Positions 33,703-42,940 of a stretch of 64,000 nt of DNA are shown here, in pieces. Numbering within the stretch: position 1 is the first letter of the stretch; every line of letters starts with the position of its first letter. A model generated the notes under the pieces. It saw nothing but the letters and a program-made list of their open reading frames with translations, had not been told where the DNA came from and did not search any database. Made by a program: the position numbers and the translations under genes. Source of the stretch: Terriglobia bacterium (GTDB lineage Bacteria; Acidobacteriota; Terriglobia; Terriglobales; Acidobacteriaceae); NCBI GenBank assembly GCA_020073385.1, contig JAIQFH010000004.1:124001-188000 (forward strand), written 5' to 3'.

Positions 33703-34489
33703 ATCGGTCGTCCCAAAGCTAGGCGTAGTGAGATCAGCGTGGCGAGTAGCGCGCGATATTCGTCAAGATTTCTTGCGTGGACGGCTTTATCGCCAGTTTA
33801 TGGGGATGAACGATCTGGTCTTCGATATCGGAGCCAACGCAGGAAACAGGACGAAAGTCTTCGCACAACTCAGTAAGCAGGTTATCGCTGTCGAGCCCCA
33901 ACCCAGTTGTGTGAAGAGCCTCCAGGCCCAATTCAGTGCTAACCCAAAGATCAGAGTTGTTCCCAAAGCGCTTGGTGCACGCGAGGGTTCCGCAGAAATC
34001 ATGATCTCCAATGCAACCGTAATTTCATCGTTGTCTCCTGCGTGGGTTCAAGCAGTCCGGGAGAGCGGAAGGTTTTCTCAATTTACATGGGCGGGGAAGG
34101 GCACTGTCGAGGTCACAACGCTCGACAGTTTGATCGAGGAGTTTGGATCCCCGGGCTTCATTAAAATTGACGTTGAGGGTTATGAGTTCGAAGTATTGAG
34201 CGGTCTTTCGCGACCAGTCCGGGCGCTCTCGTTTGAATTTGTCCCAGAATATCTCGCTGCAGCATTCCAATGCATTGAGCGCCTCTGTTCCCTGGGCAAT
34301 ACGGAGTTCAATTACTCCCTTGGCGAATCTATGAAACTGGCGCTACGGAGCTGGGTTCCACGCGATCAGATCACGTCGGCGTTGTTGAAGTATACGGGCG
34401 ACAATCATGTTTTTGGTGACGTCTACGCACGGTCCACAACGCGCGATTTGAGCAGTCATTCGATGAAACAGAGGGCACTAACTAAATGA
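33695..34489 (+). CDS. FkbM-family methyltransferase
   Basis: 264 residues from the ATG at 33695, overlapping the previous gene by 8 bases; longer frames upstream are shadows of that GT2 gene. SAM motif I is LVFDIGANAGNRTKVFA, motif II is VIAVEPQPSCVKSL, and the FkbM signature is PGFIKIDVEGYEFEVLSGL, all canonical. The C-terminus is about 60 residues longer than the core. It is coupled to the GT11 gene (ATGA at 34486-34489). The likely role is O-methylation of a sugar in the exported glycan. Confidence 0.9.
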   Translation: MTKSVVPKLGVVRSAWRVARDIRQDFLRGRLYRQFMGMNDLVFDIGANAGNRTKVFAQLSKQVIAVEPQPSCVKSLQAQFSANPKIRVVPKALGAREGSAEIMISNATVISSLSPAWVQAVRESGRFSQFTWAGKGTVEVTTLDSLIEEFGSPGFIKIDVEGYEFEVLSGLSRPVRALSFEFVPEYLAAAFQCIERLCSLGNTEFNYSLGESMKLALRSWVPRDQITSALLKYTGDNHVFGDVYARSTTRDLSSHSMKQRALTK

Positions 34490-35397
34490 TTGTGATCCGC
34501 TTCATGGGGGGATTGGGCAATCAGTTGTTTCAGTACGCGCTCGGCAGACACTTATCGCTGATCCATCATCGCCATTTACGGTTCGATACGTCCGGCTATA
34601 CCGCAACTAAACCCGATGCGAAGCAAGGAACTAGGCTTTTTGGACTTGGCGCCTTCTCGGTCAACGGCCAGAGCGCCAGTCCGGACCAACTGCTACCCTT
34701 TGAGATGTATCGAAGGCGAGGGACAGCCGGACGGCTTGCGCGGCTTGCCAACCGCTGGACCCCTCATCGTTGGCGCCGCTTCATCGTGGAGCAGGAAAAG
34801 GACTTCTGGCAGTTTCGCCGCTCCGTCTTGACATCGCCGCTTGCCAAGGAGGTTTGGATCCAGGGCTACTGGCAAACCGAGAAGTACTTTGAGGATATTG
34901 CCCCGATCATCCGAAATGAGCTTGGGCTGAAGCAGTCGGCCGTCGGAGAAAACGCAGAAATGTTGGCCACGATCTCTGCGCTCGATTCGGTTTCCGTTCA
35001 TGTCCGCCACGGCGACAACGCCAGCGCCTTGAATCCACTCGGCGTCCTGCCGATTGGGTACTACGAACAGGCAGCAGGGTTGATCACGAAACAGATCCCA
35101 AAGCCACATTTCTTCGTATTTTCCGACGATCCGGAGTGGGCAAAAGCAAAACTGAGGCTGCCCGCCCCAACCACATTTGTCGTTCATAACGGAGACGAAA
35201 AGAACTACGAAGATTTGCGGCTGATGGCCGCATGCAAGCACCATATTATTGGCAATAGCACCTTCAGTTGGTGGGGAGCATGGCTGGGTAAGAAGGACGG
35301 GCAAATCGTTTATGCGCCTGAGAAATATTTGATGCAATCGAATCGCGACCATCGCGACTACTATCCATTGTCTTGGAACCTGCTGCCTGTGAGCTGA
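34486..35397 (+). CDS. GT11-family (alpha-1,2-fucosyltransferase-like) enzyme
   Basis: 303 residues. The N-terminus VIRFMGGLGNQLFQYALGR is diagnostic of GT11, and the GDP-fucose-binding motif appears as VSVHVRHGDNAS, where many members have HxRRGDY; His replaces the second Arg. NSTFSWWGAWL is the third GT11 signature. The donor would be GDP-L-fucose, and the gmd and fcl genes that make it lie at 58.1-60.2 kb in the same window. Linkage alpha-1,2 is inferred from family. It is coupled to the FkbM gene upstream. Confidence 0.9.
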   Translation: MIVIRFMGGLGNQLFQYALGRHLSLIHHRHLRFDTSGYTATKPDAKQGTRLFGLGAFSVNGQSASPDQLLPFEMYRRRGTAGRLARLANRWTPHRWRRFIVEQEKDFWQFRRSVLTSPLAKEVWIQGYWQTEKYFEDIAPIIRNELGLKQSAVGENAEMLATISALDSVSVHVRHGDNASALNPLGVLPIGYYEQAAGLITKQIPKPHFFVFSDDPEWAKAKLRLPAPTTFVVHNGDEKNYEDLRLMAACKHHIIGNSTFSWWGAWLGKKDGQIVYAPEKYLMQSNRDHRDYYPLSWNLLPVS

Positions 35398-35414
35398 CTA
35401 GCTGTGAGGTCGCT

Positions 35415-36191
35415 ATGATTACCCCCGTAAGACGAGTTGTGGATGCAGGGAATTTGTTTGGGCTTAATTTCGCCCGGGTGTTGCGATCGGTCCAGGGCAT
35501 TCCAAAGCTTGTTCACGACGGTATCGAGTACGCGAGACAAAGTCCCCCGTCCTCGTTTCAGCTGAAGATTCGTCAGCTTATGCCGATGCTTTCGGACTAC
35601 CGAGGGAGTGCTGGCGTTGCGAGAGGCCACTACTTCCACCAGGACCTATGGGCAGCACGAAAGATCTTCGGGCGCCGGCCCCCGCGACATCTGGATGTAG
35701 GATCGAGAATCGATGGTTTTATCGCCCACCTTCTGGTGTTTATGAATGTAGAGGTCATAGATGCCCTTCCTTTGAAAGGCAGGGTCGCGGGCCTTAGCTT
35801 TCAGCAGGGAGATGCTAGGTCGCTGGCAGGCCTCAAAGATAACAGTATCGTTTCACTCTCGAGCCTGCATGCCGCCGAGCATTTCGGCTTGGGCCGCTAT
35901 TCAGATCCCGTCGATCCTTGGGCCCACACGAAATTCATGAACTCGTTGGAACGGGTGTTGTCCTCCGGGGGGATCCTGTACTTCTCGGTCCCGATCGGTA
36001 GGGAGCGGCTGGAGTTCAATGCTCATCGAATCTTCGATATCAGCACAATATTGACGCAATTCAAGAACCTTCGGCTGGTCTCTTTCTCTTACGTGGATGA
36101 TGCGGGAGATTTCCACGAAGACGTGTCCCCGTCGGATTTTCCTAGAACGACATCGTGTGGGTGCGGACTTTTTGAATTCACAAAGCAATGA
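35415..36191 (+). CDS. DUF268-type methyltransferase-like protein
   Basis: 258 residues from the ATG at 35415 (GAGG nine bases before). Motifs: HYFHQDLWAARKIFG, then PRHLDVGSRIDGFIAHL (SAM-like glycine motif), then SLSSLHAAEHFGLGRYSDPVDP and GGILYFSVPIGRERLEFN. These match the DUF268 family, which is found in glycan loci and has a class I methyltransferase fold. Catalytic function is not established for the family. The frame is separated from the next GT4 gene by 286 bases, in which I see no gene. Confidence 0.82.
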   Translation: MITPVRRVVDAGNLFGLNFARVLRSVQGIPKLVHDGIEYARQSPPSSFQLKIRQLMPMLSDYRGSAGVARGHYFHQDLWAARKIFGRRPPRHLDVGSRIDGFIAHLLVFMNVEVIDALPLKGRVAGLSFQQGDARSLAGLKDNSIVSLSSLHAAEHFGLGRYSDPVDPWAHTKFMNSLERVLSSGGILYFSVPIGRERLEFNAHRIFDISTILTQFKNLRLVSFSYVDDAGDFHEDVSPSDFPRTTSCGCGLFEFTKQ

Positions 36192-36477
36192 AAGACCTTG
36201 AGGCGCGAGAGGGGCGTGCATTGACGACTCGGGTACACTGAGGAAAACGCTTTTGGCAGTCGATAACGATATCAAGGAATTGGCAAGGACTGATTTGCAC
36301 ATTTTCGATTTGGAACAGACTAATGTCCTCCGTGAACGCGCCAGAATCTCACCTGTCAAAACGGCATGCCCTGACGGCCGGTGTTCCGGTATGACACACG
36401 CCAGTTCGATCGGTGCCTCGTCGATGGATCCAAGAGGAAACTGAGTTTCGCCTTTACCCGGGAAAGAAGCCCCTCGC

Positions 36478-37515
36478 ATGCGAATCGCTATCACGGTAGA
36501 TCCAGAGATCCCGGTTCCACCCAAGTTTTATGGTGGCATCGAACGGATAGTAGACATGCTAGTGAGGGGGCTGGTTGCCCGCGGCCACGAGGTGACTCTG
36601 ATTGCTCATCCCGACTCGCAAGTCTCCTGTCGCCTGCTGACGTACCCTGCCCTGCACAGTCAGGGGGTGAGCAACGTCGCCCGCAATCTGGGTTACGTTT
36701 CCTGGCAACTGTGCAACGGCCACTATGACGTGGTTCACAGCTTTGCCCGGCTGGCGTATCTGCTCCCGATTCTGCCCCTCAGGCTACCCAAGGTGATGAG
36801 CTACCAGCGTCCCATAAGTCCTCGTAGTATTTGCGTTGGGGAGTTGATGTCGCGCGGAACTCTGCATTTTACGGGCTGCAGCGCGCATGTGATTCGGCCA
36901 TGGGCGTCGCGCCGTAACTTCCATGTCGTCTATAACGGCGTACCGCTCGAGCGCTACCACGCCACCGAGTGGGTCAGCGGAGACGCGCCGCTGACCTACT
37001 TGGGACGCGTCGAGGAGATCAAGGGAGTCCATCTCGCCCTCGAGGTAGCCATGAAAAGCAGACGTCGCTTGATAATTGCCGGGAATATTCCAGAGGCGGA
37101 GCAGTATCGACGTTATTTCAAAGAACAGATTCAGCCTCATGTCGATGGTAGGGCTGTGGAGTATGTTGGCGCAGTGGATGATGCCGCTAAGAACCAATTG
37201 CTGGGAATATCCGCCGCCTTGTTGATGCCGTTGTTGTGGGATGAGCCGTTTGGCATCGTCATGGCCGAAGCGTTGGCCTGCGGAACTCCTGTGATCGGCT
37301 TGCGGCGCGGATCCTTGCCCGAAATCGTCCAGCACGGCGTTAACGGGTTCGTGTGCGGCTCCGTGGAGGAAATGGTTACGGCTATTGATCGGCTGCCAGA
37401 TATTGATCGCCGCGATTGCCGGCGCATCGTCGAAGAGAAATTCAGCGATCGCGTGATCGTGGAAGCCTATGAGCAGCTGTATCGAGAGGTTGTGAAAGGG
37501 CGAGAAACCGCCTGA
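36478..37515 (+). CDS. GT4-family glycosyltransferase
   Basis: 345 residues. The N-terminus RIAITVDPEIPVPPKFYGGIE has the GG-I-E loop of GT4 enzymes. The C-terminal domain has LTYLGRVEEIKGVHLALE and PFGIVMAEALACGTPVIGLR, containing the E-x7-E donor motif (Glu in AEAL). The gene starts a new transcription segment after a gap and is followed by FkbM with a TGATG overlap at 37513-37517. The donor sugar is not predictable. Confidence 0.92.
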   Translation: MRIAITVDPEIPVPPKFYGGIERIVDMLVRGLVARGHEVTLIAHPDSQVSCRLLTYPALHSQGVSNVARNLGYVSWQLCNGHYDVVHSFARLAYLLPILPLRLPKVMSYQRPISPRSICVGELMSRGTLHFTGCSAHVIRPWASRRNFHVVYNGVPLERYHATEWVSGDAPLTYLGRVEEIKGVHLALEVAMKSRRRLIIAGNIPEAEQYRRYFKEQIQPHVDGRAVEYVGAVDDAAKNQLLGISAALLMPLLWDEPFGIVMAEALACGTPVIGLRRGSLPEIVQHGVNGFVCGSVEEMVTAIDRLPDIDRRDCRRIVEEKFSDRVIVEAYEQLYREVVKGRETA

Positions 37516-38261
37516 TGCCAGCCCTACATCAAACTATACGACGCGTTTCTGCTCTCATCCCCGATGAATGGAAGCGTCACCTAAAAACTGCATTGTTCGA
37601 AGCACCGGACACCGAGGCATCGCTTCGTCGCATGCGGCGGCTGGGATTCAATCCGGCGGTCGTTATCGATGTTGGAGCCTACATCGGCGAATGGACACGC
37701 AGTTTCAAGCGTATTTTTCCGGGTGCCCGTATATTGATGGTTGAGCCGCAGCCAGGTCATAGCGATCGCCTGCGTGCTGTGTCGGCCGCCTTCAACGGCA
37801 TCGAATTAGCCTCGGTTCTGCTCGGCGCGCAGGAAAGGGGCAACGTTCCCTTCCACTTGTGCGAATCCGCTAGTTCTGTGCTCATGGAATCAGCCAAGCC
37901 GCCTGGCGTAAGCACTATTTCTGTTCCCATGACCACACTGGATAAGGTCACCGCGAACACAGTGTTCGCGCGGCCTGATTTCATCAAGCTCGATGTTCAG
38001 GGTTATGAGTTGGAAGTCTTGCGAGGAGGCACCGTGGCCCTGGTTTCTGTCGAGGCGGTTCTCATGGAGGTGAATCTTCTCGGCATTCTCGACGGCGCGC
38101 CTTTGTTCCACGAAGCAACTCAGTTCATGAGTGAGCGGGGATTTCAGGTGTACGACATTTGTACCTTCTTTCGCCGGCCCTACGACGACGCGTTGTGGCA
38201 GGTGGACGTAATCTTTGTTCGCAAGTCATCCTCCTTGGTTGCTTCTAAGCGCTGGGCTTAA
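37515..38261 (+). CDS. FkbM-family methyltransferase
   Basis: 248 residues. SAM motif I VVIDVGAYIGEWTRSF, motif II ILMVEPQPGHSDRL, and FkbM signature PDFIKLDVQGYELEVLRGG (Gln for Glu). A conserved VEAVLMEVNLL strand follows. It begins at the ATG overlapping the previous stop and ends five bases before the next start. This third FkbM enzyme differs in sequence from the other two, so they probably act on different positions. Confidence 0.92.
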   Translation: MPALHQTIRRVSALIPDEWKRHLKTALFEAPDTEASLRRMRRLGFNPAVVIDVGAYIGEWTRSFKRIFPGARILMVEPQPGHSDRLRAVSAAFNGIELASVLLGAQERGNVPFHLCESASSVLMESAKPPGVSTISVPMTTLDKVTANTVFARPDFIKLDVQGYELEVLRGGTVALVSVEAVLMEVNLLGILDGAPLFHEATQFMSERGFQVYDICTFFRRPYDDALWQVDVIFVRKSSSLVASKRWA

Positions 38262-38265
38262 TCCT

Positions 38266-39510
38266 ATGGCCAGAATCTGTCTTCTCGCCCCTGGCCAGCC
38301 GTCGGTTGACCCCCGTTTGGTCAAAGAAGCGGATGTGCTGCACGAAGTCGGACACGAGGTGCAGGTGCTCTGCTCGCATATGATTCCTTGGGCGGACGTT
38401 GCCGACAGGGAACTGCTGCAGACCCGGTCATGGACGTGCACGTACGTGGGCGGCGACTTCAACGACAAGAGCACGGAATACTCCCGCACCCGCCTGCGCC
38501 ACGGATTGGCTCGCCGCCTACCGCTGGCCTGGCCTCTGAGCGACAGGTTGCGACGCTACGCCGTCTGTCGCGTGCTGCCTGAGTTGGTCAGCGCCGCCAA
38601 GCGTGCCAAGGCGGACCTCTATATTGCCCATTACACAGGAGCGCTTGTCGCGGCGGGGGATGCTGCCCATGCGAACCGCGCTTTGTTCGGGTTCGACGCC
38701 GAAGACTTCGAGACCGGCTCCTACCCGTTTGCTGCCGGGCCGAGTCCCATGGACCGCTTGGTCGAGCGCTTCGAGCGCGAGTACCTGCCGCGCTGTTCGT
38801 ACGTGACTGCGGCCTCGCCCGGCATTGCCGAGGCCTACAACGCCAAGTATGGCATCCCTCTGCCGACCACCATCCTGAACGTGTTTCCGCTGTCGGAGCG
38901 TCCTAGCGAGCTGCGAGCGATGCCACCGGATGGCCCGCTGCGACTATACTGGTTCTCGCAGACTGTTGGGCTCGGCCGCGGGCTGGAAGATGTCATTCAA
39001 GCGATGGGTCAGCTCAAGGGATGCGAGATCGAATTGCACGTGCGCGGCAGGTGGGCACCTGGACACGACAGGCTACTGTTCGACTTATCGGCGTCCTCCG
39101 GCGTTCACTCCAAGCAGGTCGTGGTGCATGCGCCCGGTGTTCCCGATCAGATGGCTCGTATGGCAGCCGAATGCGATGTTGGGCTCGCCCTAGAGCAACC
39201 GGTCAGCCAAAACCGCCAGATCTGCCTCACGAACAAAATCTTCACCTATCTGCTCGCAGGGAACGCCGTCATCGCCACTGCCACTAAGGGTCAGCAGCCG
39301 ATCATGGAAACCATCGGCGAAGCGGGCTTTTGTTACGAGCCCGGCGATGTTGTAGGGCTTGCGCGTGCTCTGCGCCTCTGGTACGAGAATAGGGACATTC
39401 TTCAACAAGCTCGCGAAAAATCCTGGGACTGGGGAACGCGCCGGTTCAACTGGGACCTCGAGAAGAAGAAATTCGTACAAACCGTGGAAACGACCTTGAA
39501 CAGCCGATGA
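38266..39510 (+). CDS. GT4-like glycosyltransferase
   Basis: 414 residues from the ATG at 38266 (the longer frame to 38215 overlaps the FkbM gene). The N-terminal domain begins RICLLAPGQPSVDPRLVKEA; the C-terminal half has LRLYWFSQTVGLGRGLEDVI, then VHAPGVPDQMARMAAECDVG and LTNKIFTYLLAGNAVIATAT. The donor-site Glu motif is replaced by a NKIFTYLLAG type as in many GT4 enzymes of bacterial glycan loci. Sugar specificity is unknown. The 4-base overlap with the next gene couples them. Confidence 0.8.
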   Translation: MARICLLAPGQPSVDPRLVKEADVLHEVGHEVQVLCSHMIPWADVADRELLQTRSWTCTYVGGDFNDKSTEYSRTRLRHGLARRLPLAWPLSDRLRRYAVCRVLPELVSAAKRAKADLYIAHYTGALVAAGDAAHANRALFGFDAEDFETGSYPFAAGPSPMDRLVERFEREYLPRCSYVTAASPGIAEAYNAKYGIPLPTTILNVFPLSERPSELRAMPPDGPLRLYWFSQTVGLGRGLEDVIQAMGQLKGCEIELHVRGRWAPGHDRLLFDLSASSGVHSKQVVVHAPGVPDQMARMAAECDVGLALEQPVSQNRQICLTNKIFTYLLAGNAVIATATKGQQPIMETIGEAGFCYEPGDVVGLARALRLWYENRDILQQAREKSWDWGTRRFNWDLEKKKFVQTVETTLNSR

Positions 39511-40859
39511 CGCGCGATGTAAACAGATCTCTTCGGGACCAACGCAAAACTGTCCTGATTGTCGGCCCCGATTTCACTCCCAGCAGCTATCCTCCCGCGC
39601 TGCGGATTCGCTTCTTCGCCCAGCACTTGCGGGAATTCGGGTGGGAACCGATTGTCCTCACGACGGACCCGGGGTATTACGAATGGGAGGTCGATCCGGA
39701 GAACGAAAAGTTGCTGCCGCCCGGTCTGCAGGTCATCCACACGCGCGCCCTGCCAGCCAGGCTGACGCGCAAAATCGGCATTGGTGATCTCGGCATTCGC
39801 AGCCTCTGGCATCACTGGCGTGCGCTGAGCCGCCTGTGCCGACAACGTCGCGTGGACTTGATCCTTATCCCCGTTCCACCCAACGTGCCCATTCTTCTAG
39901 GCCGGTTGGCATACGCACGCTTTGGGATTCCCTATATCCTCGACTACAATGATCCCATTCTCACCGATTATTACTCGAGGCTGCCTAGAGCGAAGCGGCC
40001 TCCCAAGTGGGCCCTCGTATCTGCGATGTATCGTGTTTTAGAACCGTTCGCGCTCAGGCGTGTGGATCAACTCGTGGGTGTTGATTATTCCTATATGGCG
40101 GGTCTATTTGCCAATTACAAGTGGCTGCACCACGTGAAGGCCACACCGATTGCGTTTGGAGTCGAACCGAGGGACTTCGAGTACGTTCGCCAGCACCCAC
40201 GCCCGAACCCCGTTTTCAGCCGGGCGGACGGGTATTTCCACATCAGTTATGTCGGCCGGGGCGGGCCGGACATGGTTGCGGCGATGCGTGCCTTGTTCGA
40301 GGCAATCCGGCTTGGGCGACAAAGCGCGCCGGAGTTGTACAAACGAGTGCGGATACATTTTGTGGGAACAACTTACGCCCCTAAAGCCGAAGGTTTATAT
40401 CAGGTCCTGCCCGTAGCCCAGGAGTGTGGAGTCGACGACATCGTGGAAGAGCGCCCAGGGAGAGTGCAACATCTGGAAGCAATCCAGATCCTGTTGGATT
40501 CGGATGCTCTAATCGTTGTGGGCTCCGAGGCGCCTCACTATACTGCCTCCAAGATTTTCCCCTATATCCTGGCAGCAAAGCCGTTGCTGGCCATATTTCA
40601 TGAAGAAAGCAGTGCTGTGAAGCTGCTCCAGGAAACCGCTGCCGGTAATGTGGTGACTTTCGGTAATGGTCGCCCTCCGCTTAGTGTTGTTGGAGAGATT
40701 GGTACCGCTCTCCAGGAATTGTTGAGGCTACCAACCGGCTGGCTTCCACCAACGAATTGGGAGAAGTTCGAACCATACACCGCTCGTGCGGTGACCGCGC
40801 GGTTGGCCGAGGTTCTTGATCGTACGGTCCAATCGGCCGGATGTGGAGTGCACAGATAA
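39507..40859 (+). CDS. GT4-like glycosyltransferase
   Basis: 450 residues starting at the ATG in ATGA (39507-39510). The N-terminal half has VLIVGPDFTPSSYPPALRI and IPYILDYNDPILTDYYS. The C-terminal half has HISYVGRGGPDMVAAMRAL and YTASKIFPYILAAKPLLAIF, a variant of the GT4 donor motif. It resembles the previous protein in architecture (both lack the classic E-x7-E) and could be a distant paralog. No membrane segment is evident. Confidence 0.8.
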   Translation: MTRDVNRSLRDQRKTVLIVGPDFTPSSYPPALRIRFFAQHLREFGWEPIVLTTDPGYYEWEVDPENEKLLPPGLQVIHTRALPARLTRKIGIGDLGIRSLWHHWRALSRLCRQRRVDLILIPVPPNVPILLGRLAYARFGIPYILDYNDPILTDYYSRLPRAKRPPKWALVSAMYRVLEPFALRRVDQLVGVDYSYMAGLFANYKWLHHVKATPIAFGVEPRDFEYVRQHPRPNPVFSRADGYFHISYVGRGGPDMVAAMRALFEAIRLGRQSAPELYKRVRIHFVGTTYAPKAEGLYQVLPVAQECGVDDIVEERPGRVQHLEAIQILLDSDALIVVGSEAPHYTASKIFPYILAAKPLLAIFHEESSAVKLLQETAAGNVVTFGNGRPPLSVVGEIGTALQELLRLPTGWLPPTNWEKFEPYTARAVTARLAEVLDRTVQSAGCGVHR

Positions 40860-40897
40860 GAGTCTGCCAATGCTATTGCTATGGGTCCGTTAGCTGA

Positions 40898-42193
40898 ATG
40901 ACGGGGTGGTTTTGTAGCGGAATGGCAAATATCGCAAACACGAATGTATTGTCCGAGTCTCCTCGAGAGCCGGGCGCGTCTTCTGTCGGGTCGCCGCCCG
41001 CAGCCGTGACTCGAGTTTTCATCCCCTTGGTGACGCCCTTCTTGTACGGGATGGAGCGTGGCGTCATTGAGCTCTTCGATTCGCTCAGGCCCGGAGTCGA
41101 GCCCTATTTTCTCCAGAGTAATCGCATTTATCAGCGACGCCCACCGATTATCGAGGAAATGGAACGCCGCGGCTTCTCAATCGAGCTGTTGCCCGACAAA
41201 ACGGATTGGGAGCGATTAGCGAAACCACGGTCACTCCGACATTTCTGCCAGATGGTCATTGCCACGGCCCGGACTAACGTTGCGGTTTTGAGGGGTGCCT
41301 GGGGCAAAGACGTGCTGTATGTGCCTGGCATTAGCGCGGGGTCCGGCTCTCTTCTTGCGGCTCTCCTATACCGCCTCCGGGGAAGGAGGGTTATTCATCA
41401 CTTCCGTGATTTGGGCACCGATCACCGCCTGTTTCCGGTCTGGCTCGTACTTGTTACCGATTGTGTTCACAACACGCGGTACGGGTACGAGGATGTCGCC
41501 CGAAAACTGCCAGGGATCAGACGCAAACGCAACTTCGTCCTGCCCCACATTCTGGATGTGGACAACCGCCCACCGGAAGACGCTAACGAGCATCGAGTTT
41601 TTGAAGGAAAGAAAAACCTCCTTTTTCTCGGCCAGATTTCATACCACAAAGGTATCGACATTCTCCTGGAATCATTCAAGTTGGTGGCGAACCGGCATGA
41701 GGATGTCGTCCTCCACCTTGTAGGCGAATGCGGGGAGAATTTCCGGAGTAACCTCGGGCGGAGAATTTCTTCCGCTGGTTTGGAAGATCGTGTTATGTTT
41801 TGGGGCTTCCGCGAAGATGCGATTCGCTTAATGCGTTTTGCGTACGTTTATGTTCATCCCGCCCCACCCAGTAGGTTCCATGAGTCCTTTTGTCGCAGCG
41901 TCGTCGAAGCAATGGCTTTAGCCGTGCCCACTGTGTGTTTTCGCAGTGGAGCCCTGCAGGAAATTGTTCGGCACGAGAAGACCGGGCTCGTTTGCGAAGA
42001 GAGCGCGAATGCGCTCGCGTCAGCCATAAATAGGTTCCTAGAGGAACCCAATTTTCGAAATGCTTGCAGCAGCGGGGCGCGCCAGAGTTATGAGGAACTG
42101 TACTCGCCGCTGGTTGTTAGGCCGCGTTGGATGGAATTTCTAGAGGCTAGACCCAAAGCATCCTCAGTCGGCGTCTCTTGGCCGCTGAAATGA
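40898..42193 (+). CDS. GT4-family glycosyltransferase
   Basis: 431 residues; ATGs at 40898 and 40922 are both possible and neither has a strong ribosome-binding site. Features include VFIPLVTPFLYGMERGVIE at the N-terminus, then LLFLGQISYHKGIDILLES and FHESFCRSVVEAMALAVPTV with Glu of the E-x7-E motif. It is the last gene of the long operon and is followed by 750 bases of remnant DNA. A hairpin overlaps its stop codon. Confidence 0.88.
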   Translation: MTGWFCSGMANIANTNVLSESPREPGASSVGSPPAAVTRVFIPLVTPFLYGMERGVIELFDSLRPGVEPYFLQSNRIYQRRPPIIEEMERRGFSIELLPDKTDWERLAKPRSLRHFCQMVIATARTNVAVLRGAWGKDVLYVPGISAGSGSLLAALLYRLRGRRVIHHFRDLGTDHRLFPVWLVLVTDCVHNTRYGYEDVARKLPGIRRKRNFVLPHILDVDNRPPEDANEHRVFEGKKNLLFLGQISYHKGIDILLESFKLVANRHEDVVLHLVGECGENFRSNLGRRISSAGLEDRVMFWGFREDAIRLMRFAYVYVHPAPPSRFHESFCRSVVEAMALAVPTVCFRSGALQEIVRHEKTGLVCEESANALASAINRFLEEPNFRNACSSGARQSYEELYSPLVVRPRWMEFLEARPKASSVGVSWPLK

Positions 42194-42211
42194 AGTCTCT
42201 CTTTTCATTTC
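42187..42211 (+). terminator. Possible weak terminator hairpin after the operon
   Basis: GAAATGAA (42187-42194) pairs with TTCATTTC (42204-42211) around a nine-base loop; the left arm overlaps the stop codon at 42191-42193. The stem is AT-rich and followed by only a short T-rich stretch, so termination efficiency would be low. Confidence 0.3.
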
Positions 42212-42542
42212 GTTAAGTTTGCGCTTGGTTTGGAATCCGCTGAATCTCAGGGTTCTATTCCGCCACCGATTAAGGTGTGCAACCCATTCCGAACAACGGG
42301 AACCGAGACGACCGCGAAAAAACGGGTCGATCGAGTAAACATTTCCGGCGGCATTCGGGGCAAGAACGACGCTCGTACCTTTTTTACTCAAGGGATTGAG
42401 CCAAGAGGTGTAACACCGGCAATTTTGACAAGATCTTCCGAATAGAACCGCATGCTGCCCAAGAATCGGGGAGAGTTCGCAGCCGGCTTTGAGTCGTGCA
42501 AGGCTATATTTCCACCCTTCGTGACTTCCGGAAACCATACGC

Positions 42543-42560
42543 CCTAGCTAAGCTAGCTAG
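42543..42560 (+). repeat. CTAG-rich 18-bp repeat, copy A
   Basis: CCTAGCTAAGCTAGCTAG occurs here and as an exact reverse complement at 61013-61030. It holds three CTAG tetramers, a sequence usually rare in bacterial genomes. It overlaps the stop codon of the methyltransferase remnant. The repeat pair brackets 18 kb of rearranged glycan genes. Confidence 0.75.
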
Positions 42561-42661
42561 TCTGCCTTCACCGCCTCGTAGTAATGATCGGCATCGATAA
42601 ACAGAAAATCGATTGGTGAATCACAGAGTGCGACGGCGTCGACTCTTCGGTGATTCTGCAA
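42557..42661 (-). pseudogene. C-terminal remnant of a class I methyltransferase
   Basis: The minus-strand frame from a TTG at 42661 to TAG at 42557 reads LQNHRRVDAVALC, then DSPIDFLFIDADHYYEAVKAD and stop. SPIDFLFIDADHYYEAVKAD is the motif IV/post-motif block of methyltransferase 24/cephalosporin-hydroxylase-like enzymes, which normally continue for about 60-100 more residues. The N-terminal SAM-binding half and the true C-terminus are missing, so the gene is broken at both ends. The stop falls inside the CTAG repeat. Confidence 0.7.
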
Positions 42662-42940
42662 TGTCGATGATCAGCTCATGCTCAGCTCGAGGCTCTTGCG
42701 CAGCTGGCCGGAACCTTGCCAGATCTATAAGGGACAATATCGAATGAGTTTGTATCTCCGAGAACGTCAACGCGAGACACCGGTTCGTCATTGGGTCGCA
42801 GAGGTTGGACTGTTTGCAGATCGCGGCGGATTTGTCGTGAGAACATTTCGCTCGTAAGCTACCCTGGTTGTCTCGACGCATCCCCAGTAGTATTCAAGAA
42901 GCCAAGAATTAATGCGACTAAATGCGACTAATCTTGCAGA

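Larger units (their letters stand above)
42212..42940. other. Remnant-bearing intergenic region
   Basis: About 730 bases without an intact gene. It holds the methyltransferase tail at 42557-42661 and the CTAG-rich repeat at 42543-42560. A 124-codon minus-strand frame ending at 42164 reads as unprotein-like and overlaps the previous gene's end, so I do not call it. Confidence 0.6.

Noticed and set aside
36192..36477. Short frames between the DUF268 and GT4 genes
   Set aside because: Frames on both strands lack domains and ribosome-binding sites; treated as spacer.
42164..42538. 124-codon minus-strand frame after the glycan operon
   Set aside because: Composition is not protein-like, it overlaps the end of the GT4 gene, and no family is recognisable.
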